Origin: Nelumbo lutea
Lineage: Eukaryota; Streptophyta; Magnoliopsida; Proteales; Nelumbonaceae
Direction: 5' to 3'
Assembly: GCA_022828595.1 (NCBI GenBank)
Contig: JAKGHH010000001.1
Coordinates: forward strand, 209,374,348-209,438,347
Length of the DNA stretch: 64,000 bases
Positions 54,212 through 64,000 of the stretch are shown one piece after another. Position 1 is the stretch's first letter; each line of letters begins with the position of its first letter. The notes beneath the pieces were generated by a model, which saw nothing but the letters and a program-made list of their open reading frames with translations, was not told the origin of the DNA and made no database searches. The translations under genes and the position numbers were made by a program.

Positions 54212-54490
54212 CTATATCAAGCAACCATCAGAAGTAAATGAGACATTATTACCTTCCTCTACAAGTTGGCCAACAAAAATCAAATTGGTGGTGAGTTTAA
54301 GTACAAATAGAGTTTTGGATAAATGAAACGGTGATGCTTTAGAGGTAGATAAGTACAAATCATCACAACCAAGTATGTCAAATTTCTCACCGTTTGCAGT
54401 AATAATATGTCTATTGGGAAGATGGGGTTTGGAATATTGACCAAGAGTAGCCCCTGTCATGTGGTTAGAGGCTCTTGAGTCTATTTACCA
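54212..54490 (-). pseudogene. copia-3 protease (inactivated)
   Basis: LW-stop-IDSRASNHMTGATLG: the active-site triad D-S/T-G is changed to D-S-R and a TAA sits three codons before. Then ITANGEKFDILGCDDLYL and LFVLKLTTNLIFVGQL, typical of the protease-integrase border. Confidence 0.8.
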
Positions 54491-55528
54491 GAGGTGGTTC
54501 GGTGAAGGGCAATGGGTTGGTGGCTTACCAGACAGACCGATAGCAGAAAACGCTGAGAAGATGATCGAGGACATGAGTTGTTGAGTCCTTTCTTCAGACA
54601 TACCGTTGGAGGTGTCATTTTGTCCAGCTATAGAAGTGATAGAGGAGGAGGCATCTGAACCATCTACGTTAGTCTGATAGGCCTTGTAGTTCCCTTTCTT
54701 TTGATTTGGACCACTACCTTTCTGCGGTCGGGTAGGACATTCGGTGATGATGTGGTCGACTTGCTTGCAAAAGGTGCATGTGTTTTTCTTCTTACAATGG
54801 GAGACAACATGCCCATACTCCTTGCATTCATAACACTGTATCTTAGAGAAATCCTTCTTCCCCTTTGGTTTAGTTGCCAAGAAGACAACATCAATGTTGG
54901 AATCCTTCCTTCCATCCTGTGTAGTTTGAATAGTTAATCTAGTTTCTACCCTCAAAATCTCACCAAGAATAGTATCTAAGTCAGGAAGTGTTCCTCGGCT
55001 TAGGATATTAGAACGGACAACTTCAAATTCTGGCCTTAGGTGCATTAGGAAATGCATAATTTTTCTCCTATCGAAGTGTTCCTTCATGTATTTAACACGA
55101 TAGTCTGAAGGATCATCTCCCATGTGAATTAACTCATATTCTGTCCAAAGGTTAATGAACCCGGAATAGTACTCCTGGACCTTTCTATCACCCTGATAGT
55201 AAGAAAAAATGTCAACCTCTATCTGATATTGTCTAGAGGTATTCGACTGTTGATAAACTTTCTCAAGGTATTGAAACATCTCATAGGCTGTCCTGTACCC
55301 TCTCATAGGGATAGCAATATCAGTTTCGACTGAGCCTAAAATCCATGACGCAATTTTTGCGTTGTCGATCTTCCACTGATTAAGTCCCTTGATGTCAGAG
55401 TCATCAGGTTTAGACACAGATCCATCTAGGTACCCCCAAAGACCCTTAGCTTTGACATTGAACTTCCATAGTGCGTAGTTCGTACCATTGAACTTAATAG
55501 GAAGAACATCCATCCTTTCTGATGCCAT
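54485..55528 (-). pseudogene. copia-3 gag, long open frame
   Basis: MASERMDVLPIKFNG at 55528 (the frame is open further upstream, but this Met opens the homology). UBN2-type Gag: NYALWKFNVKAKGLWGYLDG, WKIDNAKIASWILGSVE, TAYEMFQYLEKVYQQSN. Two Cys-His knuckles near the end: CYECKEYGHVVSHC and CTFCKQVDHIITEC. The frame is intact for about 345 codons, but the following protease is dead. Confidence 0.85.
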
Positions 55529-55609
55529 CGCATGACAAAAGGGCAACAACACACTCCCAGAAACCAAAAGAAATTCGAACCAAAGAAGAAAAGAAGAATA
55601 CCTTTCAGC

Positions 55610-55994
55610 TGATGTCCAAAAAAGGCAACTGTAGAGTTCTGCTGAACTGAAAAGTGGATCAAAACCCCTCAAAGACGAAACCGATCCAAACCAAACCAAA
55701 GAGGTTCAGTAGATCTGCTCTGGGCGACACCGGATCTAAAATTTCAGGCTGATCCGATGTCTTTATAGGGAGATATAAAAAAAAGGTTGAACCCAGTGGC
55801 GCAACAGTCCAGAAAACAGATGTCTCTGTTATTTATCAAAAAAAAAATTGTCCAGAAAACAGATCTGTAGAGTCCAGATCTGTAGCCGATCCAAGAAGAG
55901 AGGAAAAGAAGATTCTCAAGAACTTCCAAATACTGTTATGGAGTTCTTGAATCAGTAGTAGCCGAGGTGTTGAGTGAAGTTCAGGTCGTGACCT
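55610..55994 (-). promoter_or_regulatory. copia-3 5' leader, shared with copia-1
   Basis: Collinear with 34190-34532. An internal duplication is added here: gtccagaaaacagat occurs at 55807 and 55850. Confidence 0.75.
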
Positions 55995-56006
55995 GCTCTG
56001 ATACCA
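55995..56006 (-). promoter_or_regulatory. copia-3 primer-binding site
   Basis: Minus strand TGGTATCAGAGC next to the 5' LTR. Confidence 0.9.
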
Positions 56007-56236
56007 TGTCAGAGTCAGTTCGAAAGAGAGAGAGAGGCAAACAGAGAGAGAACAGCCAAATTGTGGGTGTGACACCTTGTGTCAGTCGACACCCTAAAAG
56101 ATATATTTATATTAAGATGTAAAAGAACAGATATGCCCTTAATGTACATGAGAGAAATAATACAAAGAATAGATATACAACAAAGAAAAGTAAAAGTACA
56201 AAAATAGCCCTATGGCTAGATTTCATTTTCTCTACA
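56007..56236 (-). repeat. copia-3 5' LTR
   Basis: 230 bp, partner of 48917-49152. Confidence 0.93.
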
Positions 56237-56241
56237 ATCAT

Positions 56242-57206
56242 TGCATCATGTTGTCTGGACAATATTTATACTTCCAGTTGCTTTTAGTCTGGCTCATTCA
56301 TGGTGTATGATAGGGTTCAGCAGAAGGGTGTATATCCTCTGGAATCTTGCATCTTTTGTAGCATGTTGGAGTTCGTGCAAGGAAAAGACGAAAAACTGAA
56401 AAATTATTTTTTAAACCATAGTTTGGAGGAGAATAAAAAAGGATGTTCCATTGCTCCTTTTCGGGTCTTCAATCCATATGGAGTTCAAAGGGCCTACATG
56501 ACCATGTAATTTTTTATGTAGGGTTTTCCCCTCGTTTACTTCACCACCATCGTCTTATAGCCTTGTCCCAACCATATGGAATTGTCTACATGAATTCTAT
56601 TTTGCCATTCTATTTTGTTCAGTGCCATATTCATTGTTAAATTATGGACACTTCAATCATTTTTTAATGCTGTTGCAATTTCTTCCATTTGGAATGGGAA
56701 ATAGAGAGGATGATCAAGATCTGCAAATGGTTACTTCAGAGCTGAGGATTTGTTACGGTCCTAAATGGTTAAAGTTCTTGGCTTGACGCATTCCATCAGC
56801 CTTCAGAGCTGAGAATTTGGCGTATTGGCCAAGCACACAACATTCTTCATAGATGATTGGATGGTGATATCTCCTTATTCAGTGTCAGTTCACCAAATCA
56901 TGCATGAAACATCTTCAAGTGTTGACTAGGTGGTTGCTCTGTTTCTCACCTCACTTTTTAATCTCTCTCTGCTGGCTTTTGACAGAATTCCTTTAAAAGT
57001 TTAAAACCTTTCCTTTTGCTATTTTGCTAGGTTTTCCGGAAGAAAAAAAAGCATGCCAGTGCCAGTTTGGTGTCCAACCCCGTCCAATCGAGCCTTTCAT
57101 CCTTGTGGAATTTCAAGGAATTACTGGTTCACATTTTGCAAGTGTTAATAGCTTCGTACTTCGTACTATTGTTGGGGATGATGGAATTTTATGTGCAAAC
57201 CCTATG
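56242..57206. other. Intergenic/intron-like, nothing recognised
   Basis: Short open frames (for example 57024-57200, FILVEFQGITGSHFASV) look protein-like but match no family I know. Confidence 0.3.
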
Positions 57207-57292
57207 GTTGTGTTTGGTTTGAAGGAAAAGGTTGTGGAAGGAAGGGAAACCTATGCTCCTTTCCCTATCTTTTCCTTCAAATCAATCACAGC
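57207..57292. mobile_element. Hairpin MITE, relative of 7170-7263
   Basis: ggttgtgtttggtttgaagg (left) and ttttccttcaaatcaatcac (right) are inverted, with the same tgtttggtttgaaggaaaa core as the copy at 7170. Confidence 0.55.
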
Positions 57293-57381
57293 CTAAAAAT
57301 AAGCTTTCTTTTGGGCTTTTTTTGCATATTCTCTGTATACTGATTTATTTCTTCTCTTTAATGCAATTGGTTTAATTATAG

Positions 57382-57484
57382 ACAAACAGATGCTTGGGAT
57401 AAATTTAGGAAAGCCTTAGCTTGGGGACTAATCAACCATTTCTACGATGAAGCAACTTTACTGTTCAAGTGTTCATGGAACTAA
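57382..57484 (+). CDS. Possible terminal exon of an unknown gene
   Basis: After a pyrimidine-rich tract and AG (57380-57381) a 34-codon frame reads QTDAWDKFRKALAWGLIN, then HFYDEATLLFKCSWN and stops (57482-57484). Composition looks like real protein, unlike the neighbourhood. I do not recognise the family and found no partner exon, so this may be chance. Confidence 0.25.
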
Positions 57485-57489
57485 TTAGC

Positions 57490-58640
57490 AACCTTTTTGA
57501 GAGGGCTCCTGCGGTGATTGAGCTGTGTGACAGCTGCGCCCAAGTAGCTACCAGCATGGCTTCACCAGGAGGAATTTTTTAGCTTATATAAGCTTATTTT
57601 TGACTTTTTTATATCTATATTATTATTAAAGTGTGAATGATAGTGTGAAATTTTTGTTTGACTAAAATATCCCCATTTTTTTTTTATTTTGTCCTTCTCT
57701 AATTTCCAGGAAATATAATTTGAACAATTACTTTTATCCTCCAAATCCTTCCCATCAATTCTTATTTAAGGTATTAATTTCCATTAACATTCATTGAATT
57801 ATTTTTCTACTAAAATGCCCTTATTTTTGAATTTGGTCTCTCTTTAATTTAGAGGGCACAAAATTAGAGTATTAACTCTCATTCTTTCATTGGTCTTATA
57901 TTAATTAGCCACATTAAAGAAAAATAAGTGTGACAAAGAATAATTGATATCATTGATATAAATAAAATATAAATTATAAAAAAAAAAACTCAAAAATCAA
58001 GTTTTTTTGTTTGATGGAGGGTCATCAATTCAACCTTTCGGGTCAAATGTGCCAACCATGGTTGTCATCATCATCATGATTATTGTTAAAAATGATAATA
58101 CACAATTATAAAAATTACAAAAAAAATTATAGAAAACATTTGGACACATTTCTAATGTTGTATATTCACCGTCTTAAACAAAAATAAGAATAAATTTTAT
58201 AGTGATAAAAATATTATCACTATCATTATCATAAAAAATCGACATGTGCAAAACACACTTATTAGCTTTTACCAAATGGGGTTTCACGAATTTCCAGGTT
58301 TCATAGTTCATACAACGCCAGAAGTTGTTGCATCAAAACCCTTCCAAATGGGAACTAGAGTTATTTGTCTCTCCATGTATTTGTAGTTGTTTATAACTTT
58401 ATATCATTCTTTTTCCTTTTCTTTTTCTTATGAATTGAGAAAAAGAAAATCTTTATACATCAAGGTCTGTTGACGATGTATGTGAAGATTTCATCAGGTT
58501 TGGTGTCAGATTTAGATGGTGGGGGCTGAGCGTGGTCTGGCGGTCCTGCCTGTACCAAGTTTTGGCCCAGCCTAGCTCTACCAAATTAGGGCAGCGCCTG
58601 AGCAAATGTAGGCCCAAAGCTGAGTTTAGGCCTGGTGCAC
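57490..58640. other. AT-rich intergenic DNA
   Basis: Nothing recognised except GGGC/GCCC-rich words at 58520-58660, which resemble ends of other MITE-like repeats in this window (5976, 61400, 63700). Confidence 0.35.
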
Positions 58641-58649
58641 GTCAACGTG

Positions 58650-60905
58650 AGCCCGATACATTATGTGATGTAGTGGACTTCCATTTTAAAGCCTGGTAAA
58701 CACTTTCATGTTGACCTTTCAATCTTTCGACCAGCAACCTGCAACCTTCAATGATGGATTCAATCTCTAGGGGGGCTCCACGCTATTCTTTAGGCAGTCG
58801 ATAATCAATTTTGAGTCACCCTCTATAATATCCATCTGACTGGAACATACTGCTTAACCTTTTCTTCATTCCAATCTAACTCTGTTTTATATGAATCTCA
58901 GAAAAGCATGTTTTGCTCTTTCAATTAGTATAGCTGGTGGGGCTTTCTTACTACTAAAAACACTATCCTTGTTGTTCTTCCACAAAAATCATAGCAGGAA
59001 AGCAATCTTTTCTTGAACAAACGAACCATTTGAGTTGCTAACCAAACTCTTCCATTGATTCAAAATTGTGTTAATATTCTCTTGATTCCATGTGTTGAAA
59101 TCACTCATAATGGCCCACACTTGCTTGGTCAAGGTACAATTCACAAAAATGTGATTGGTATCCTCTTCTTCTTCACCACAAACACCGCACAATCTGTCAA
59201 TATCAAAGCCCCTATCAATAAGCCTTCTTTTAGTAGGAAGCTTATCGTTCAAAAGCAAATACATGAAGGTTTTAATTTTCAAGGGGGTTTTCAGAGACCA
59301 CACTTTATTAATCTCAGTCACAATCCTATTATTGTCATTCTCATTCATCTTGCAAGTCTCATTATAGGCTAATTTAATCGAAAAACTGTCTTTCGGGTTG
59401 GGTCTCCAAACCAGTTTGTCCTCACGATTACATGAAGGAATAAAAAACATTTTAATCTTCTCCCATGCTGCCATGGGAACACAATTTTAATGATGTTTTC
59501 TTTCCAAACCTTCCCCTCTCCGGGTCAATTACTTCCCCAACTTTAAGGTCTGGATTACTAATTTGATATGATCAACTGCTTTGGTCAGAGGCTCGTCCTC
59601 ATAAGCCCATTTGTCAATCCAGAAATTAGTGGAGTTGTTCCCAATGATCCAACCTGAGCCTCTCTTAAGGAGATCCCTGGCAGAGAGGATGCCTCTCCAA
59701 GCCCAAGACTGATTTTTCTTCGGATTTACCTCCCATAGATTCACTCTACCCAAATATTTGTTCTTGCTTACCACTTGAACCCACAGATTTTCTTTCTCAT
59801 TCAAAATTTTCCATATGAGTTTTGCCAAATAGGCCTCATTCATCCAAAATAAATTCTTAAGACCAAGGCCACCCCTATGCTTGGTAGAACAAACCCGGTT
59901 CCGGTTGATTAAATGAAGAGATTTATTGTCTTTGTTATTGGACCACAAGAAGTCTCTCTGCTTTCTTTCCAAATCTTGTATGACCCCCTTTGAAACTTTG
60001 AAGGATCTCATAGTTTGGATGAGGATTTGATGAGGATTAGTCTACTACCGAGGGAAAGAGCATTCTTTTTCCACCCAGCTAGTTTCTTATTCATTTTCTC
60101 ACCCAAGAAAATGAAAGTATTCTTACCAAATCTATTATTGAAAACACGCACCCCTAAGTAAAGGCAGTTTCTTGGTTCCAGGGGAATTCTAAGCATTCTA
60201 GACATTATTTTTTTTCAACATCGGATGGATATTATTGGAAAAAATGATTTTAGATTTAGCAAAGTTTGGAGCCTGCCCAGTTGCTTTGGCAGATTTACGG
60301 AGGATGTATTTTATAGTAAAACAAGCTTGAATATCTGCTTTAGCTAAAATAACACATTCAGCTGCAAACTGCAGTATTGGGATCTCCATATCTAGAGGCC
60401 TTAATACCAAATGGAACTTCTGATAGAGGAATCCTCCTTCACCAGATTCTTAGTAAGAGTCTCTACATACATGACAAAGATATAAGGAGACAGAGGGTCT
60501 CCTTGTCTGATGCCATGACCTGGAGTAAACTCTCTTGTCGGCACTCCATTGACTAAAATTTGATAATTCACTGTCTTAATGCACTCTATCACCCATTCAA
60601 CCCATTTGTGTGAAATCCGAACCTCCTAAAAACCTTTTTTTATAAACATCCAGTTCAATCTATCATAAGCCTTTTCCATATTAATTTTGTAGGCCATAGC
60701 ACCCTTCATTCCCTTCTTCTTTCTCATAAAATGAATAACATTATGAGCAATGAGAACCTTATCAGTAATCTGCCTATTTGGAATGAAGGCACTCTGGAAT
60801 GGGGATATTATGTCATCAAGAAAAGGTTTAATTCTATTGACTAGAATTTTCGATATTGTTTTGTAGATGACATCACATAGACTAATAAGCCTGAAATTAT
60901 TTTCC
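58650..60905 (-). pseudogene. LINE 'LINE-B', 5'-truncated (RT, zf-RVT, RNase H relic)
   Basis: Minus strand. RT: FRLISLCDVIYKTISK-like, FLDDIISPFQSAFIPNRQITD, AYKINMEKAYDRLNW (with frame breaks, 60600-60900), then NYQILVNGVPTREFTPG, GIRQGDPLSPYIFVMY, EPRNCLYLGVRVF, KLAGWKKNALSLGSR, HRGGLGLKNLFWMNEAYLAK and WRGILSARDLLKRG. The zf-RVT: INKVWSLKTPLKIKTFMYLLL, RRLIDRGFDIDRLCGVCG, TNHIFVNCTL (58989-59474). After it a decayed RNase H: MDIIEGDSKLIIDCLKNS (about 58790-58840). The usual YADD-type motif is altered (FAAECVILA). No poly(A) or target duplication fixed. Confidence 0.82.
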
Positions 60906-62102
60906 TAAGAGTGCAAACCCAGAGTCTCCATGGGGTTACACAAAGGAGTAGCCCATCCCCCAAATTCATAACCCCCCAGATTGGATGGACCAATAGGACA
61001 TATTGAATTGGACCAGTCTAGACTTAATGGTCTAAAGTATTTATTGTATTAGATTGGACCTAGTCTATCTGTAATGGATTGGGTCAAATTAAACCAATTT
61101 CCAGTCCATTGGTAGAAGATAAGAATGCAGTTGTCAAATGGGCCAGATTTGGGTTGGAAACAATCTACATTAAAACCAACTTGAACAGATTGGATGCTCC
61201 AGATATTGAATTGGATTGGTCCAAAATGGTCCAGAGTATTCATCATATTGGATTGGACCTGATCCATCCATAATGGACTCATACTGATCCAGATTGGATT
61301 AGACCAAATCTGGTCCAATTTACACCCCTCTCCCAAGTCTTCGCTACAACCAGCAAGAGGCCTTGCCAACTAGTCAATTTGCACCTTGAAATCATGTTTT
61401 ACAGTTTTGGGCTGCCCGAACCCAGCTTGAGGTACACTTAAGGCCCAGTACTTTAGACTAACTTTGGGCTTCATCCCTGCCCAAACCCGAAGCTTTCATA
61501 CTTGGATTGGGCTAAGTCTACCCAGACTTGATCCAATGCCCAACCCTACAACTACAAGGAAGTGTTTGATGACAACCTTGTGGAACATTTCTGGTGTTAC
61601 AGGAATAGAAAAGCTCATTACCCAATGCCGGTCCTGGCAAGTGGCATTCAGGGTCTTGGAAGGGTTCGGTTGGACTCATACCAAACTTCTCTCTCTCTTC
61701 CTCCAAAGCAGGTCAATTGTTGATTTTATTTGTAAGCTTTCTCCTAGCTAAATGGCCCTAATCTTTATTTGACGAAAAGGAGATGCATTATACCTCGATG
61801 AAGCAGAAGATTCAACAAGGCTGCAAGTCTGCAACTCAAGCTTGGTTTGCTCAAGATTAGGTCAACCCTAATCCAACCCTATGTATTAAAACTTCAATCC
61901 TAATTCTAACCAACCCAACCTAAGCTTCTCAATCTTTACCCGGCCCAAGTTTTGTGTTTGGGTTGAAACACTACCTACTAAATTAGCAAACATGCATACA
62001 CATTTATCATATTCATACAAAGCATACACATCATAATGGCATTATAAATCACCTTTCATCATCCCCTCTCAAACATGCATCACATATAGTATAAATTATA
62101 AA
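60906..62102. other. Intergenic, MITE-like repeats
   Basis: 60980-61330 is made of recurring attggacc/ggtccaat words and ends with caatttacacccct, a frequent hAT-MITE end. 61400-61560 is GGGC/GCCC rich. No genes. Confidence 0.35.
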
Positions 62103-62474
62103 GGGTAAATTTCTTGAATTACCCTTATGGTATAGCTAATTGACTATTGTACTCTTACTGTTTGAAAATTGACTAAGGCTATCCTTACTCTTTCTGACAA
62201 TTGACTAATACTTTCCTTACGGTTAGCACCCCTTAATGTTTGTTAACAAAAAGACTATTTTACCCTTTATTCTTCTTCAAATTTTCAAAATAAAACAAGA
62301 AAAAAGGGGGAGAGAGAGAGAGAGAGAGGGTACATGTCTAGATACCACTTTCTTCAATGAGTCTGATTTCTAATGCTAGTGGATCAGCTTCCGATTTCCA
62401 TTAAGTTCTGGATGGAACTAGCATTGGCATGGAGGGCATCAACGATTTCCCTCCACTGATTATCTCTCCAGTGA

Positions 62475-62477
<3 letters not shown>

Positions 62478-62519
<42 letters not shown>
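62478..62519 (+). repeat. (CT)n microsatellite
   Basis: About 20 CT units inside the Mutator-like element; a shorter (GA)n lies at 62309-62328. Confidence 0.95.
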
Positions 62520-62521
<2 letters not shown>

Positions 62522-62654
62522 TTTTCTCTTTTCTTCTCCTTCTTCTTCCCGCCTTCTACCATTTTTGCCAGCTTTTTTGGTGGTTTTCTCTTTCCCTCAA
62601 TCTCTCGATCATTTCTCTCTCTTCTTTAAAAATAATTCACAGGAAGCAAAATTA

Positions 62655-62805
62655 ATTATCAAAACAACTTCATCTGATAACTGATTCAAGACACCCATTA
62701 AATCATAAAACAACTGCTTCCCGGATAAATTAGACATCAAAACAGCTTCATCTGATCACTGATTCAGAACACCCATTAAATCACAAAACATCAGCTTCCC
62801 AGGAG
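62655..62805 (+). repeat. Tandem duplication, about 78 bp
   Basis: caaaacaacttcatctgata at 62659 and caaaacagcttcatctgatc at 62737 begin two similar units that also share cacccattaaatca(t/c)aaaaca. Confidence 0.75.
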
Positions 62806-63027
62806 AAAAAATTAATTCATAGGACAACAAATAATGTCCCAAATTTTTTGACATAAATAGTGTGATTATTTCTAAGAAAGAAAATAAAATAGTTAATAGT
62901 GTTCCAAAAATTTGGGACACAGGTTTTCCAAGCGCCAAAACATGTTGCTTCTGAACAATCACCACAAATGCTATCGCGCGTCTGCTTGTAGTGCACCTAC
63001 GGTGCAGTAAGGCTGTTAATCACCGAC

Positions 63028-63414
63028 ATGCCAAAGCCCTCTATCCTCTATCTCTGCCCTGACAGATTTATTTTTCTACCTTTTTTTTACTTGAAGATGT
63101 TAAGAGATTACGAGAAAATGAAAGATGGATTTGAGAAAACCACCTACTTTTTCTTCTTTTTATTGGTTTCCGCCCTCTACTTTCGACACAACGAGCATGT
63201 GGTGCTCATTGCTGACGATGAACTTGACGGTGCTCATTCTTGGTTAGCAACTCTACATTGTCCTCTTCTGGATCCTCACCTCGTTAGGGACAAGACGAGT
63301 GATATTCCACAAATGGCAAACGAGCGGTGGTGGTTCGATCTACGGATTTGGTACTTCCCTCTCCACCACCTCTCTTCTCCCTCTTTCGTCAGTTCCTCAG
63401 ATGTTGAAGGTTAG
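63028..63414 (+). CDS. Hypothetical 128-residue frame inside the Mutator-like element
   Basis: MPKPSILYLCPDRFIF... with a hydrophobic stretch TTYFFFFLLVSALYF (about residues 38-52) that could be a membrane segment, then a polar half containing LIADDELDGAHSW. I recognise no family. The composition is less biased than that of the surroundings, so it might be a captured host exon, but a chance frame is equally likely. Confidence 0.25.
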   Translation: MPKPSILYLCPDRFIFLPFFYLKMLRDYEKMKDGFEKTTYFFFFLLVSALYFRHNEHVVLIADDELDGAHSWLATLHCPLLDPHLVRDKTSDIPQMANERWWFDLRIWYFPLHHLSSPSFVSSSDVEG

Positions 63415-63652
63415 GGTTTTGCAAATGTCGATGCCAGAAGATATAACAAGGGTAAATCAGGTATTTTTAAAAGTTATAACCGTCACATGACACACATTTG
63501 AATGGTTTATAACAAAACGTTAATGATAAGAGAAGTATTAATCAATTGTCAATAGCAGTAAATATAGCGTTAATCAATTTTCAAACATAAGAATACACTT
63601 AATCAATTAGCTAAATCATAAGAATAAATTACAAATTTTATCCAAGTATAAA

Positions 63653-64000
63653 TGTTGCCCCATGTCCAAACCTAACAGTGACCATTGGCTCGGCTGGACT
63701 GGGTTTAGCACTAGATTTGGGCCCAACTCAATAATTAAATTTTACAAAATGCATATAACATTTTGTATCATAATATGAAAAATGTAATTGATATATAAAT
63801 AATATATTGAGGGCAAAGTCGTGCCTGAGCCAAATACTTAGGCTAGACGCAGTCCCGAACACAAAACTTAGGGCGAAGCCCAAAAATTTTCAACCCATCG
63901 ACGTCATTTTAACCGACCCAATACCCATCCCTAGCCGAGTTGGGTCGGATTGCATGTTGCTTCTTGGTGTAAAACTATAATTGTCACCAAAATAATAAAA
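63653..64000. other. Intergenic, MITE-like end sequences
   Basis: ggctcggctggactgggttt (63690) and aacccatcgacg / ccgagttgggtcgg (63890-63950) are loosely inverted and GGGC-rich; no gene. Confidence 0.3.

Larger units (their letters stand above)
48917..56236 (-). mobile_element. Ty1/copia retrotransposon 'copia-3' with nested LINE
   Basis: 3' LTR 48917-49152, polypurine tract at 49153, pol, gag, leader, PBS 55995-56006, 5' LTR 56007-56236. Exact target duplication atcat (48912-48916 and 56237-56241). The pol region is cut at about 49990-52195 by a plus-strand LINE. Several further stops. Confidence 0.95.
62103..63643. mobile_element. Non-autonomous Mutator-like element (1.54 kb)
   Basis: Left arm from 62103 (gggtaaatttcttgaatta, then tagctaattga, gtttgaaaattga, gacaattgactaatac) and right arm ending 63643 (complementary tcaattagcta, tcaattttcaaac, attaatcaattgtc) are inverted repeats of about 140-160 bp. 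A 9-bp duplication with one mismatch, aattataaa (62094-62102) / aagtataaa (63644-63652), supports a Mutator-like origin. No transposase inside; it holds a CT microsatellite, a 78-bp tandem duplication and a 128-codon frame. Confidence 0.75.

Noticed and set aside
62429..62629. 66-codon Ser/Leu/Phe-rich frame
   Set aside because: Spans the CT microsatellite; not protein-like.

Overview
The window reads as nuclear DNA of a flowering plant. It is AT-rich and dominated by decayed Ty1/copia, Ty3/gypsy and L1-type retrotransposons. It also carries MITE-like foldback elements with plausible Mutator-like and hAT target duplications, an Au-like SINE, and single-copy gene pieces typical of land plants: an ABC1K kinase C-terminus with introns, an NPF/PTR transporter relic and PIF1 helicases. 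I cannot name the species. No rRNA, tRNA or CRISPR array is visible.

Layout. 1-4 kb: last four exons of an ABC1-type atypical kinase gene (+), behind a very short LINE insertion. 4-10 kb: small inverted-repeat elements, a degenerate 32-bp tandem array, a LINE zinc-finger fragment and an NPF transporter relic. 10-13.2 kb: a gypsy LTR/gag remnant fused to the 5' half of an L1 element in opposite orientation. 13.2-15.3 kb: foldback elements and a palindromic trinucleotide repeat. 16.3-28.6 kb: two intact, intronless PIF1-family DNA helicase genes in direct orientation (16346-17917 and about 25947-27554). They are products of a segmental duplication that also includes their 3' flanks, and are separated by RNase H-bearing LINE tails and a SINE. 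29.4-34.8, 35.9-41.8 and 48.9-56.2 kb: three copia elements on the minus strand, all with both LTRs and primer-binding site, all broken by stops or frameshifts. Copia-2 and a full-length-like LINE lie between the two arms of an older TIR element; copia-3 carries a LINE inserted antisense in its reverse transcriptase. 58.6-60.9 kb: another LINE. 62.1-63.6 kb: a Mutator-like non-autonomous element with an imperfect 9-bp target duplication.

How it works together: the only genes that look functional are the two PIF1 helicases (probably organelle-targeted) and the kinase gene, whose 5' part lies outside or is not recognisable. The rest is nested mobile-element sediment. I found no convincing new defence or biosynthetic system. 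The observations I consider most worth checking are the intact helicase pair, a 5' leader shared by two copia elements with different LTRs and Gag, the one-directional transition pattern between the copia-1 LTRs, and the family of LINE tails reduced to an RNase H domain.
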